A stretch of DNA of 64,000 nucleotides from Caryophanales bacterium UBA1188 (GTDB lineage Bacteria > Bacillota_I > Bacilli_A > Izemoplasmatales > UBA1188). A program made the position numbers and the translations under genes. The stretch's first letter is position 1. Each line of letters begins with the position of its first letter. Of the stretch, positions 36,828 to 45,863 are shown piece after piece. Where the stretch lies: assembly GCA_002310135.1 (NCBI GenBank), contig DBYK01000006.1, positions 32,346 through 96,345 on the forward strand, given 5' to 3'. Below the pieces are notes generated by a model. The model did not search any database and had not been told where the DNA came from. It was given only the letters and a program-made list of their open reading frames with translations.

Positions 36828-37566
36828 TTAATTACAATTTAATAATGATTTTAATAATTCATCTATTATATTATTGTCAGATTCGCTAATACTAAAAATC
36901 TTTTTTCCTAAATCTTTTATTGAATATCCTAAATGATATATTTTGCATCTATCTATAATAATATATCTATCATGGACAATTTTAGTATCATATATTTTCA
37001 AATAAAGATTGAACAAAAGAATACGCGTCATAAAAGTCTCCATTGAAGAATAATTGAGACTTCTTACCATCTAAACCTCTATTCCCTTTTTCAATCACAC
37101 TTACTCTTTCATCGAGTGATTCAACTTTGTTTATTAATCTAGCATAATTGTCATTGGTTATTAGCGTTCTATTTTCGTCAATTACATAGCCTTTTAATAA
37201 GTAATCTCGTAAAATAGTATTGGCCCATTGTCGAAAATGAACACCAACAATAGAGTTAACTCTATATCCAACAGAAATAATAACATCTAAATTAAAATAT
37301 TTTACATTTACTATGGTTTTTCTATCGTTATTTGTCCTTGGATCATATTTATTTAGCTCAGTTGCAAAAAATGCAACACAGCTGGCTTCACTTAATTCAC
37401 CTGATTTAAATATATTACTTATATGTCGAGATATAACAGACTTATCTCTTAAAAACAATTTGCTCATTTCATCAATCGTTAGCCAAATTGTGTTTTCTAA
37501 AGGAGATACTTTAACATCTAATTCAAAATTATTATCTATGTATTTTATTAATTCAATTAGATTGAG
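36828..37566 (-). pseudogene. RhuM-family (virulence RhuM/ORF6N-like) protein, broken
   Basis: The N-terminal part reads ELIKYIDNNFELDVKVSP, then ENTIWLTIDEMSKLF and NIFKSGELS. It continues with the RhuM core YFNLDVIISVGYRVNSI and FRQWANTILRDYLLKGYVID, then a coiled coil and FFNGDFYDAYSFVQSLFEN before a stop at about 36988. A second frame resumes with IVHDRYIIIDRCKIYHLGY and SIKDLGKKIFSISE, the typical end of this family. The middle of the C-terminal domain is missing and the frame is shifted. No ATG is found at the natural start. The remnant abuts the stop of the 1051-residue gene, consistent with deletion. RhuM proteins are common mobile-island passengers. Confidence 0.75.
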
Positions 37567-40500
37567 TTACTCCTTATTATCCATTAGAGGAGGATCTTTT
37601 GGAGGTGTCATTGTAACTGTAGCACAAGGGACACTGCTAAATAGTGAATCATAAATATAATAGAAGAATGCATTAGGATTCATCATATTAGCAGTATATT
37701 CTAATGATTTTAAGACATCGATTGATAGAGAATACTCTTGTTCGAAAACTGTGAAATGTAGATTTATAAGGAGGCGATTATCCTTAATTTGGAATCCTGA
37801 TTCAGATTGAATAAATTCATCATGGATTTCACCTGTTATTTCCATAAGTTTTTCAACACCTTTACCGAATAATCCTTCAATAACTTTTTGAAGAAACTCA
37901 TTGGTTATAATTGCTTTAGAAGTTAGTTTTCCTAAAGTAGCAGATGATAAATTCTTTTTAAGAAATGCGTAACAGTATTCTCCTAATTTTGTTCGCCACT
38001 GAGGACTATACTCAGTCATAGCTCCAAGTAGATGTGATGCTATCGCTTTAAGACCAGTTGATGTTAAATCAGAGAATGTCTTCATTAATGCTCCATAAAT
38101 ATCGAACTTGTCTTCTTCGCGCAAGATCATATAGAAATTCTTCATAGCTGCCCAAACACAATACATTCCAAGGATTTGAGCTGCCTTCTTCATATCAGTT
38201 AGTTTTAAATCTTTAAGAATTAGGTTTTCACCAGCAGCAAAGAAATTCTTGGAAAATTCAAATTTATCGAAGTCGATCGATTCGTGTCTAACAACTGCAG
38301 CAACTGTTTCCCCAATTGCACTAACTAGAAAATCTTTTGTTGGGGTAATGATTGCTTCAGCTACTGGGCCTGCATAGGTACTAACAAGATAAGAGAATGC
38401 ACAATCACCAACAAATTTTACCCATTCGAGTTGGTTAACAATCTTATCATACAATTCCGCATCATTACGTGCCGCATGGCCCATACTAGTCCAATAGTCC
38501 ATATATTGGCGGATAACGTATTTGCTTGCTAGTCTTAAATCTTTAACATCTGGCTTTGGATCTTTACAAGCTACTTCTTCTAACTTGCAAAGCCATTTAC
38601 CCCTATTTTCAGGAGTAGTATATTGTTCTACTCTTTCTTTAAGCTTTTGATATTCTTTATCCCAAGCTTCCATCGCATCCATATTCTTACCTTCTAAGCG
38701 AAGAGGGATCTCGGCTTTATATGAATAATCTTGGAATTTACCTTCTACTGGTAGCATAACAACAAAGTAAGATCCATCAGTTGGTTCGCATAAAACGGCT
38801 TGTGGCATAAATGTGTAACGATATTCATCGTTCCAAATCTCGCCTTCACCTTTATACTCATATTTTTGGGCAATTGATTCTTCCACATCTACCTTAGATC
38901 CAATTCCACCACCACCAACTAATTTTTCAAAAGTGAATTCTTTTCCTTCTGGATTAATAATTGAGTGATCCTTAGCTTTGATTGCTAGATTAAGTGTAAA
39001 CTGGCTAGCTTGATATTCGCTATCAAGGTCACCACGGCTTTCCTTAACAAAGGCTTGAACGTGGATAAACTGCTTATCATTTTTCTTTTCTATATCCTTA
39101 GAAACAACACTAATGCCTTCTGGATATAGTTTTACAACAACATAACCTTTAATTGGTTCTTTTTCACCTTCCGCAGTCACTTCAACTTCAAAACGGTCTT
39201 CTTTGACGCCTGTAAAGATATCATCTTCTACTTCGGCTTTCGTTTTATTCTTAACTGACATCTTATAAACATAAGGTTCTTCTGTTGTAGCAAACTCGAC
39301 TTCATAATTATTAGCATTAACAGCACGAATATCTTTTAATTCTGGTGGTGTTACTACATCGTTAACAATAAACTTGGCATCATATGTGAAGTTATCACCA
39401 GTTATCATATAAAGTCCAAGATTTATATTTCGGTAAACATTACCATCTTGAGCCTCAAGCAAGAATTCTAGATTCGCACTATCAACTACTCTAAAGTTAA
39501 TTGTGTTTTCAAAAACTCCACCTTCACCAGTAAATGTAAAGTTAATTGCGGCTATATCTTTATCATAGTTTTCTTCAACCCTAACTGTTGCCTCACAATA
39601 CTTGCCAACATAATCAACTTTTTCAATTACCATTCCATCAGCACTGACGGTAATTTTACGAGTTAAATCATTACGCTCGTGCTCTTTACCAAACTCATCA
39701 ATTTCGGCCATTCTAGCTCTAATGATGGATGGTTTCTTAGAACCCTTCCTTATTGCATCACCAAAATCTTTTTGAACATACATCTTATATGATTTACGCT
39801 TTTTATCAGCTTCAGTGGCATCACCACTTTGACCACCAGCAGCACCACTAGCAATAGCTATGCCAATTAAGGCAGTGCCTGCTGTTAAAACACCAATTAC
39901 TATTGCGCCAGGAATTGATACGCCACCATCTTCACCTGTTGTAACAAGTGCATTTGATATAGCACCAGTTTTAGCACCTTTAGGAAGCACACCTGCGATT
40001 CTAAAATAAATAGTAAGATAAGAATTATTAACCTCTTTTGTTCTAGTATGAAATGCAGCATAGAAAATTTTATTACCATTATCATCTTCATAATCATAAT
40101 AACTGCTATAGCATCTTCCGTCATCACGTGTAATGAGATCATAGACCTTTGGCTCTTCATCCCAAGTGCCATTATATGCTTTTGTTTTGCTAAATCTTCC
40201 CTTTGTATCAGCATAAATGCTATAGCAATCATGTGTAACACCAGGTACTTGTTTAAAAGTAACATTTGATACCGTAATAGTCATTTCATTTTTATATTCG
40301 CGCGTATCTCCTGCCATCATACTACCTTCAGGATAAGTATGTTTTCGATAATAAGTGCCGGATGCTGTAACTCCACCTGCATGTTTTTGTTTTAAAGTTA
40401 CAGCAAAAGAAGATGGAGTGCTAGTCATTGTTTGAGTGATTTGAGTATTTTGAGTTTCTTCCGCTTTCTTTCCATATATATAGCCATCATTATCCTTTAC

Positions 40501-40722
40501 ATAATCAAAGACAAGATACACGCCATCAATTAAAGCATAGTTAAATAATTGATTTACAGTTTGTACATCAGTTTTATACTCTTCTCTATATCCAAACATA
40601 GATTGAGGAGTTACAAAGCCTTTAGGTAGACTTACTTCTTCTTCCGCATGTACAACTGTCAACGGAACAACGCAAATAAAGATACCTAATACAATTGACA
40701 TTAAAATAAACCTTAGTCTCAT
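37567..40722 (-). CDS. Large exported membrane protein, unknown function (island gene)
   Basis: 1051 residues, not recognised. Signal peptide 1-27 (ends VHA, then EEEV), an extracytoplasmic part 28-270 with repeated tyrosines and a few cysteines, and a Gly/Ala-rich hydrophobic helix 272-296. About 290-640 are beta-rich and look like several Ig-like units (VKLYPEGISVVSKD, FTFTGEGG). A helical C-terminal region of about 400 residues has hydrophobic patches (CAFSYLVSTYAGPVAEAIIT, LGMYCVWAAMKNFYMIL). It ends PPKDPPLMDNKE. Its ATG overlaps the 299-residue membrane gene by 4 nt. The DNA is clearly less AT-rich than its neighbours, which suggests transfer. A surface, transport or toxin-delivery role would be a guess. 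Confidence 0.75.
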   Translation of the reverse strand: MRLRFILMSIVLGIFICVVPLTVVHAEEEVSLPKGFVTPQSMFGYREEYKTDVQTVNQLFNYALIDGVYLVFDYVKDNDGYIYGKKAEETQNTQITQTMTSTPSSFAVTLKQKHAGGVTASGTYYRKHTYPEGSMMAGDTREYKNEMTITVSNVTFKQVPGVTHDCYSIYADTKGRFSKTKAYNGTWDEEPKVYDLITRDDGRCYSSYYDYEDDNGNKIFYAAFHTRTKEVNNSYLTIYFRIAGVLPKGAKTGAISNALVTTGEDGGVSIPGAIVIGVLTAGTALIGIAIASGAAGGQSGDATEADKKRKSYKMYVQKDFGDAIRKGSKKPSIIRARMAEIDEFGKEHERNDLTRKITVSADGMVIEKVDYVGKYCEATVRVEENYDKDIAAINFTFTGEGGVFENTINFRVVDSANLEFLLEAQDGNVYRNINLGLYMITGDNFTYDAKFIVNDVVTPPELKDIRAVNANNYEVEFATTEEPYVYKMSVKNKTKAEVEDDIFTGVKEDRFEVEVTAEGEKEPIKGYVVVKLYPEGISVVSKDIEKKNDKQFIHVQAFVKESRGDLDSEYQASQFTLNLAIKAKDHSIINPEGKEFTFEKLVGGGGIGSKVDVEESIAQKYEYKGEGEIWNDEYRYTFMPQAVLCEPTDGSYFVVMLPVEGKFQDYSYKAEIPLRLEGKNMDAMEAWDKEYQKLKERVEQYTTPENRGKWLCKLEEVACKDPKPDVKDLRLASKYVIRQYMDYWTSMGHAARNDAELYDKIVNQLEWVKFVGDCAFSYLVSTYAGPVAEAIITPTKDFLVSAIGETVAAVVRHESIDFDKFEFSKNFFAAGENLILKDLKLTDMKKAAQILGMYCVWAAMKNFYMILREEDKFDIYGALMKTFSDLTSTGLKAIASHLLGAMTEYSPQWRTKLGEYCYAFLKKNLSSATLGKLTSKAIITNEFLQKVIEGLFGKGVEKLMEITGEIHDEFIQSESGFQIKDNRLLINLHFTVFEQEYSLSIDVLKSLEYTANMMNPNAFFYYIYDSLFSSVPCATVTMTPPKDPPLMDNKE

Positions 40723-41618
40723 TTTGCTTGCTCCTTTCCTAGTTTAACGGCGCCTGTAGCTTGAAGAATCGTCATAACAGTACCGCCAACAACTAAAATA
40801 GAACCAAGGATAATCAAAACAAGATTAACATTAATTAAGCCAATTAAAGCTGAAGCCATAAGGCCAGTTGATAGCCCACGCACACACCCAGCAACCTCTG
40901 GGGATGCTTTTTCCTTTCCTTTGGAAACAAAGGAAGCAATAAACATTTGAAGAAAGCCACAGTTTAGGGCAGCTCTAGCTGCTAAATATGCGGTTGCGAT
41001 TCCTCCCATGAATGATATTCTTGTTGCTCCTCCTGAAATAAAGAGGAAGAAAAACATTGCTACGCCAATACCTAGAAGGTATACCCACAAAGTATCTTTT
41101 CCGACGCCAAAAGAACCTATAATCGTTTCTTTAAAACTTCTTTTCTCACCTTTATTTTTATGCTTAAAAAGATCAACGAAAACAACTACTACCCCTGCAA
41201 AAAGTCCTTTACCAATAATGCCGCCAACTGCACCAATAAATCCACCATGCGTTCCCGCATCAGCGAATGTTAAAAAGGAAATAGTTTTAATAGCCAAATT
41301 ATCAATACCACTGGATTGAAGAATATTAATAACTAGCCACATAATTACTAAAATGAGCGCTGGTAACAAACTAAGCGGTTTTTTCAAAACGCGCTTAAAA
41401 GACATTCCAAGCGACTTAAAGCCATAACCTATTACTTTGCCTGGACCTGGAATTTTACCTGCCACTTCTTTTATTGCTTTTACTTCAACACTTCCAAGTT
41501 CGGTTTCACCTGTTTCGTTTGAGGCAATAAATTTTTCGTCTTTCGATTCAACAAGACTTTCGTTTGTAGCAATATCAGAAGTAGTTTCTTTACTTGTATT
41601 ATCGATGCCATCAACCAT
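40719..41618 (-). CDS. Polytopic membrane protein, unknown function (island gene)
   Basis: 299 residues. A hydrophilic, acidic N-terminus of about 75 residues is followed by five or six hydrophobic helices rich in Gly and Ile/Val (LSLLPALILVIMWLVINIL, LFAGVVVVFVDLF, LWVYLLGIGVAMFFFLFISG, and a C-terminal pair). No family is recognised. GGAAGGAGG sits 7 nt before the ATG. It heads a two-gene operon and overlaps the start of the 1051-residue protein by 4 nt, so the two are translationally coupled and probably form one membrane complex. Confidence 0.75.
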   Translation of the reverse strand: MVDGIDNTSKETTSDIATNESLVESKDEKFIASNETGETELGSVEVKAIKEVAGKIPGPGKVIGYGFKSLGMSFKRVLKKPLSLLPALILVIMWLVINILQSSGIDNLAIKTISFLTFADAGTHGGFIGAVGGIIGKGLFAGVVVVFVDLFKHKNKGEKRSFKETIIGSFGVGKDTLWVYLLGIGVAMFFFLFISGGATRISFMGGIATAYLAARAALNCGFLQMFIASFVSKGKEKASPEVAGCVRGLSTGLMASALIGLINVNLVLIILGSILVVGGTVMTILQATGAVKLGKEQAK

Positions 41619-41709
41619 TGTAGAGCCTCCTTCCTTTTTGATCTATAGCTTCGCCTGAAAATATTACCTAATCTAGTTGTGTTTTAGAAAGGCTAATCTC
41701 TATAATCAT

Positions 41710-41739
41710 ATTATACTAATTATAATCTTCCTTTTGCAA
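41710..41739 (-). promoter_or_regulatory. Promoter of the two-gene island operon
   Basis: On the minus strand TTGCAA (41734-41739), 18-nt spacer, TATAAT (41710-41715). The leader from there to the start codon is about 85 nt with no other structure seen. Confidence 0.55.
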
Positions 41740-41773
41740 CAATATCCCTTTACTTCATCAAATTAATAAAAAA

Positions 41774-41793
41774 GTTGATACCTTTGTATCAAC
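41774..41793 (-). terminator. Terminator after tRNA-Ser
   Basis: GTTGATA / TATCAAC stem, 6-nt loop, then TTTTTTATT on the minus strand, 12 nt after the tRNA CCA. Confidence 0.85.
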
Positions 41794-41805
41794 TATTATA
41801 TCTCT

Positions 41806-41896
41806 TGGCGGAGCAGGGGAGGTTTGAACTCCCGCACCGGTCTCCCGATCTACACGCTTAGCAAGCGCGCCTCTTCAACCACTTGAGTACTGCTCC
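41806..41896 (-). tRNA. tRNA-Ser(GCU)
   Basis: A 91-nt cloverleaf with a perfect 7-bp acceptor stem (GGAGCAG / CTGCTCC), long class II variable arm, anticodon GCT in the loop of CTTGCTAAG, discriminator G and an encoded CCA. It borders the less AT-rich island and could be its integration site; no duplicated 3' end was found on the far side. Confidence 0.95.
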
Positions 41897-41957
41897 AAAC
41901 GCAAGAATATTGTATATTATATAGTTATAAAAATCAAGAAATAAATTAGGGAAAATT

Positions 41958-41983
41958 AATAGAGCTGGATGTCCAGCTCTATT
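41958..41983 (-). terminator. Terminator after tex
   Basis: AATAGAGCTGGA / TCCAGCTCTATT 12-bp stem with 2-nt loop; modest T tract (TTAATTTTC). Confidence 0.75.
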
Positions 41984-44170
41984 TTAGTTTTCTGGTTTTA
42001 ATAAAGATAAGGCGAGTCTTTTTCTTTCTATATCTGTGTTTAATACATATACAGTTACTATATCACCAACTTTTAGTATTTCGCTTGGATGATTAATTCT
42101 TTTTTTACTCATCTTTGATATGTGGACAAGCCCACTTTCTTTAATACCTACATCTATGAAGGCTCCAAAATCTGTGATGTTTCTAACTGTGCCTTCTAGT
42201 TCCATATCAGGTTTTAAATCTTCTAGGTGAAGAATATCACTTTTTAGTAATGGTTGAGGGAGTTCATCACGTGGATCTCTCATAGGGGCTATAAATGATT
42301 TTAAGATATCGTCTAGAGTTATTGGGTTGATGTTTAAATCTTTTTCTATTAATTCTGGTTTAGTTGAATTAATTTTAGCGATTAATTCTTTTGAACCTAA
42401 ATCTTCACTTCTAAAACCTAAATATTTTAAAACGCTTTCTGCGATACTATATGATTCTGGGTGTATTGAGGTTTTATCTAGAGGATTTATAGATTCTGGG
42501 ATTCTTAAGAAGCCTATACAAAGCTCAAATGCTTTATCTCCAATTTTTGGAACTGATCTAATTTCGTTTCTATTTTTGAATTCTCCATGAGCCTCTCTAT
42601 ATGTGACAATAGATTGAGCAGTTGCCTTGTTTAAGCCAGATACATATTGAAGAAGTGATTTGCTTGCAGTATTAACATTTACACCGATTTGGTTAACCGC
42701 TTTTTCAACTACATAATCTAGGGTTTCTTTTAGTTTGTTTTGTGATACGTCGTGTTGATATTGGCCTACACCTATTGATTGTGGGTCGATTTTAACGAGT
42801 TCCGCAAGTGGGTCTTGGATTCTTCTTCCTATTGATACCGCACTTCTTTCTTCAACGTGATAATCTGGGAATTCTTCTTGAGCTATTTTAGATGCGGAAT
42901 AGACTGAAGCGCCAGCTTCAGATACTATTATATATTTAGTGTTTAAGTTATATTTTTTGATTGTATCTGCGATAAATTTTTCTGTCTCTCTTGATGCAGT
43001 ACCATTACCGATTGCGATGATATCTATCGCATATTTCTTACACATGATTAAGACTTTTTGTTCAGCATCTCTAATTCTTGATTCTGGGACTACTTCATCA
43101 ACGCTTTTTTGGTTTTGATATATTACATCTTTAGCTAATACTTTACCTGTCTTATCTAATGCTGCAATCTTACAACCGGTTCTAAATGATGGGTCTACAC
43201 CTAATACATTCTTTCCTTTTAGTGGTGCAGACAAGAGTAAGTGTTCTAAGTTTGAGCCGAATAATTCTATTGCGTTATCTTCTGCCTCTTCAGTTAGAAT
43301 GCTTCTTATTTCTCTTTCTATTGATGGGAATATTAATCTATCATAAGAATCGATTATAGCTTCTTCAACTAAATATGCAGTAACTGAGTTTTCATTTTTA
43401 CCTATTACGTGCCTATTTAAATAGATGATATGTTTATCTTTATCTCCATTTATAGCTACAGTTACTATCTTTTCATCTTCAGCTCTATTAATCGCAAGTA
43501 TTCTATATGATTTAGCTCTTGAGATTTGTTCGTTATAGTCGTAATAATCTCTATATGTTTCTCTTTCATCTACTGCGTTTTTCTTTTTGGTTGATGAAAT
43601 AAAGCCTTTAGATAAAACATCTTCTCTAATATAGGTTCTATAATCTTTATTATCTGAGATTTGTTCTGCGATAATATATTTTGCTCCTTCTAAAGCTTCT
43701 TCTTTAGTCTTAACTACTTCAGTAATATATTTTTCTGCTTCTTTAGTAGGGCCTCCTTCAATAGGGAAAGACATAATATATTTAGATAGTGGTTCAAGAC
43801 CATTTTTAATGGCTTCAGTTGCCTTAGTCTTTTTCTTTTCTTTAAATGGTCTATAGATATCTTCTAGAGTAATCAATTTTTCAGCAGCTAAAATTTCTTC
43901 TTTTAGTTCATCTGTGAGCATACCTTTTTCATCAATTAATCTGATGATATCTTCTTTTCTTTTATCTAATGCTTGACCATATTCATATTCTTTTGATATT
44001 TCTCTTATTTGATCTTCATCAAGTGAACCAGTTACTTCTTTTCTATATCTTGCGATAAAAGGAATAGTTCCTCCTTCACTTAATAAAGTTAAAACTGATT
44101 TAACTTGATTTGAAGTTATTTTAAGTTGTTGAGCGATATTATTTATTAATTTATCGTTGATATATTCCAC
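41984..44170 (-). CDS. tex: Tex/YqgF-like RNA-binding transcription accessory protein
   Basis: 728 residues, the normal Tex layout: N-terminal helical domain with IPFIARYRKEVTGSLDEDQ, a YqgF/RuvC-like domain (GVDPSFRTGCKIAALD), helix-hairpin-helix segments (GVGQYQHDVSQ and the YVSGLNKATAQSIV region), and a C-terminal S1 RNA-binding domain (GTVRNITDFGAFIDVGI). Cytoplasmic nucleic-acid-binding factor that affects transcription and ribosome-associated processes. Transcribed alone. Confidence 0.95.
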   Translation of the reverse strand: MEYINDKLINNIAQQLKITSNQVKSVLTLLSEGGTIPFIARYRKEVTGSLDEDQIREISKEYEYGQALDKRKEDIIRLIDEKGMLTDELKEEILAAEKLITLEDIYRPFKEKKKTKATEAIKNGLEPLSKYIMSFPIEGGPTKEAEKYITEVVKTKEEALEGAKYIIAEQISDNKDYRTYIREDVLSKGFISSTKKKNAVDERETYRDYYDYNEQISRAKSYRILAINRAEDEKIVTVAINGDKDKHIIYLNRHVIGKNENSVTAYLVEEAIIDSYDRLIFPSIEREIRSILTEEAEDNAIELFGSNLEHLLLSAPLKGKNVLGVDPSFRTGCKIAALDKTGKVLAKDVIYQNQKSVDEVVPESRIRDAEQKVLIMCKKYAIDIIAIGNGTASRETEKFIADTIKKYNLNTKYIIVSEAGASVYSASKIAQEEFPDYHVEERSAVSIGRRIQDPLAELVKIDPQSIGVGQYQHDVSQNKLKETLDYVVEKAVNQIGVNVNTASKSLLQYVSGLNKATAQSIVTYREAHGEFKNRNEIRSVPKIGDKAFELCIGFLRIPESINPLDKTSIHPESYSIAESVLKYLGFRSEDLGSKELIAKINSTKPELIEKDLNINPITLDDILKSFIAPMRDPRDELPQPLLKSDILHLEDLKPDMELEGTVRNITDFGAFIDVGIKESGLVHISKMSKKRINHPSEILKVGDIVTVYVLNTDIERKRLALSLLKPEN

Positions 44171-44190
44171 TTGAATACCTCCTTAGATAT

Positions 44191-44215
44191 AAAAAAAGCC
44201 GTGTGGGCTTTTTTT
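44191..44215 (-). terminator. Terminator between the small membrane gene and tex
   Basis: AAAAAAAGCC / GGCTTTTTTT stem with 5-nt loop, overlapping the upstream gene's stop and lying 20 nt before the tex start. Confidence 0.8.
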
Positions 44216-44789
44216 ATTCATTATTATATGTTAACCAAGGTTCGTTTTTTGATAATTTGTTTATGATATCTTTAATTGAAGTTGAAGATGTTGTTGAATC
44301 GGTATAAATTTGACTTAACTCAGTTCTGCTATCAGTAACTGCAATTAAGTATTTTGCACCAATGCTTATATCACTTGTAAGTTCTAAACCTTCTCTAACA
44401 GCTGTATCATCACTACTGAAAACTGAATAATCTATTAAATATAGTTTAATATTTACTTTGCCTTCTTCATACTTATCGATATAAGTTAATATTGCATTCA
44501 TGTTTGGATCTACTGCATTTTTATCTGTGTATGTAACAGATTTGTCACAAACATAAATAACATAATCTCTTTCTTGTTGTTTTAATAATTTATTATAGTT
44601 ATCACTACCAATAAAATATTGTTGATATTTGGAGTCGCTATAAGTTTTAACTGAAAAATCTGTTGTTTTATTGATTATAGCAACAGCTCCTAAAACTAAA
44701 GCTACTGCAGCAACAATTATTACCACTAGCAATATTAAATTCTTAGTATCTGAGCTTTTTCTTTCAAACCCTTGAGCATATTTGGCCAT
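44214..44789 (-). CDS. Single-span membrane protein with a small extracytoplasmic domain, unknown
   Basis: 191 residues. A short cytoplasmic N-terminus (MAKYAQGFERKSS), a TM helix of about 20 residues (LILLVVIIVAAVALVLGAVA), and a 140-residue outer domain. The domain's alternating strands and helices (DYVIYVCDKSVTY, KVNIKLYLIDYSVF, IGAKYLIAVTD) suggest a thioredoxin-like fold without a CxxC. The ATG at 44789 follows GAGGTGA; a GTG 9 nt upstream sits in that box. Not assigned to a family. Single gene with its own terminator. Confidence 0.6.
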   Translation of the reverse strand: MAKYAQGFERKSSDTKNLILLVVIIVAAVALVLGAVAIINKTTDFSVKTYSDSKYQQYFIGSDNYNKLLKQQERDYVIYVCDKSVTYTDKNAVDPNMNAILTYIDKYEEGKVNIKLYLIDYSVFSSDDTAVREGLELTSDISIGAKYLIAVTDSRTELSQIYTDSTTSSTSIKDIINKLSKNEPWLTYNNE

Positions 44790-44907
44790 ATATTTCACCT
44801 CGCCTTATCTATTGTAAAAGAAATCGTTTTATTTTTCAAGTCCTAATTTATGATATGTATTTATTTTATAAGAAAATAAATGTTGTTATGTAAATAGTCA
44901 TAAATTA

Positions 44908-45852
44908 TTAATTTTTGGTAGTAATTTCTAGGTATAATTCATGAATTTCTCTAAATCTATGATTTAGGGCAGATCTTGAAATGAATTTACCTACATCATT
45001 AATAGACTGATTAGATAGCTCATTTAAATTATCTTCTTTATGTTTTTCTCTAAGTATAGATGCTTCTAAAAGAGATTTTTTTAATCTTTCACCATAATAT
45101 TTCTTCACTACTTCTATTTCATCTAGTTGTCTTTTTGCGGCATTTATTGTTTTCTTTTCGTTTGCGATTTCACAGTTCATAACTCTATTTATTGAGTTAG
45201 ATAAATCTTTTTCAATTCTGTGATCTTCGAATTGAAATAATCCTTCTTGAGAACCTAGTATTCTAATAAAGTCACCTATCTTATCTGCGCTTTTTAAATA
45301 GACGATATAGCCTCTTCTATTTTTAGATATCTTAGAATTTAAATTAAATGTATTCATCAAATCTCTAAGGTTGTAGGCAACATTTGGAGAGAATGTTTGA
45401 ATTTCTAAGTGGTAGGTGTTGGATGTTGGATCATTTAGAGAACCAGATGCAAGAAAAGCACCTCTAATATAGGCTATTCTATCTTCTGTTCTATCTAATT
45501 CTTTTTTGAGGTTGTATTGACTATCTTCTTTAGCTTGAAGAACTTTTAAATCTTCTAAAACAACAAGAGCGTTTCTTTCAAGTCTAGTGAAGAAGATGTC
45601 TTCTTTTTTGAGTCTTACTTCTTTGCTTTTCAAAAGAGATGGTTCTAAATTATAGAATTTTAAAATGAGATCATAAACTTTTGATGCGACAGATTCATTT
45701 TTAGTTTTAAATTCTAAATATAATCCATTTGATGAAAAACCGATAGAAGCATTCACTTGAAGCATGCCCATAAGCAGAATCTTCTCTTCGTTCTTTTCAA
45801 GTGTTAAAGATGTCAGTTCATCTTTTAGTTTCATCGCAAAAGATAAAGGCAT
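44908..45852 (-). CDS. whiA: DNA-binding protein WhiA
   Basis: 314 residues: LAGLIDADG-like N-terminal domain (GAFLASGSLNDPTSNTYHLE, shown at its core) and C-terminal helix-turn-helix that ends with RSALNHRFREIHEL. In Gram-positive bacteria WhiA supports cell division and chromosome segregation. AGGAGGAGACAATATG sets the start. It is the last gene of the six-gene minus-strand operon, 11 nt after lgt. Confidence 0.95.
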   Translation of the reverse strand: MPLSFAMKLKDELTSLTLEKNEEKILLMGMLQVNASIGFSSNGLYLEFKTKNESVASKVYDLILKFYNLEPSLLKSKEVRLKKEDIFFTRLERNALVVLEDLKVLQAKEDSQYNLKKELDRTEDRIAYIRGAFLASGSLNDPTSNTYHLEIQTFSPNVAYNLRDLMNTFNLNSKISKNRRGYIVYLKSADKIGDFIRILGSQEGLFQFEDHRIEKDLSNSINRVMNCEIANEKKTINAAKRQLDEIEVVKKYYGERLKKSLLEASILREKHKEDNLNELSNQSINDVGKFISRSALNHRFREIHELYLEITTKN

Positions 45853-45863
45853 ATTGTCTCCTC

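Noticed and set aside
36674..36889. A 71-codon plus-strand frame with hydrophobic segments
   Set aside because: No ribosome binding site, overlaps the end of the RhuM remnant in antisense, and the minus strand gives a more protein-like reading.
39900..40265. A 121-codon minus-strand frame rich in Met and Ile
   Set aside because: It lies wholly within the 1051-residue gene in another frame on the same strand and has no signals of its own.
41619..41983. Search for an integrase or attachment-site repeat beside tRNA-Ser
   Set aside because: Only promoter, tRNA and terminators are found; no second copy of the tRNA 3' end is visible at the far side of the island.
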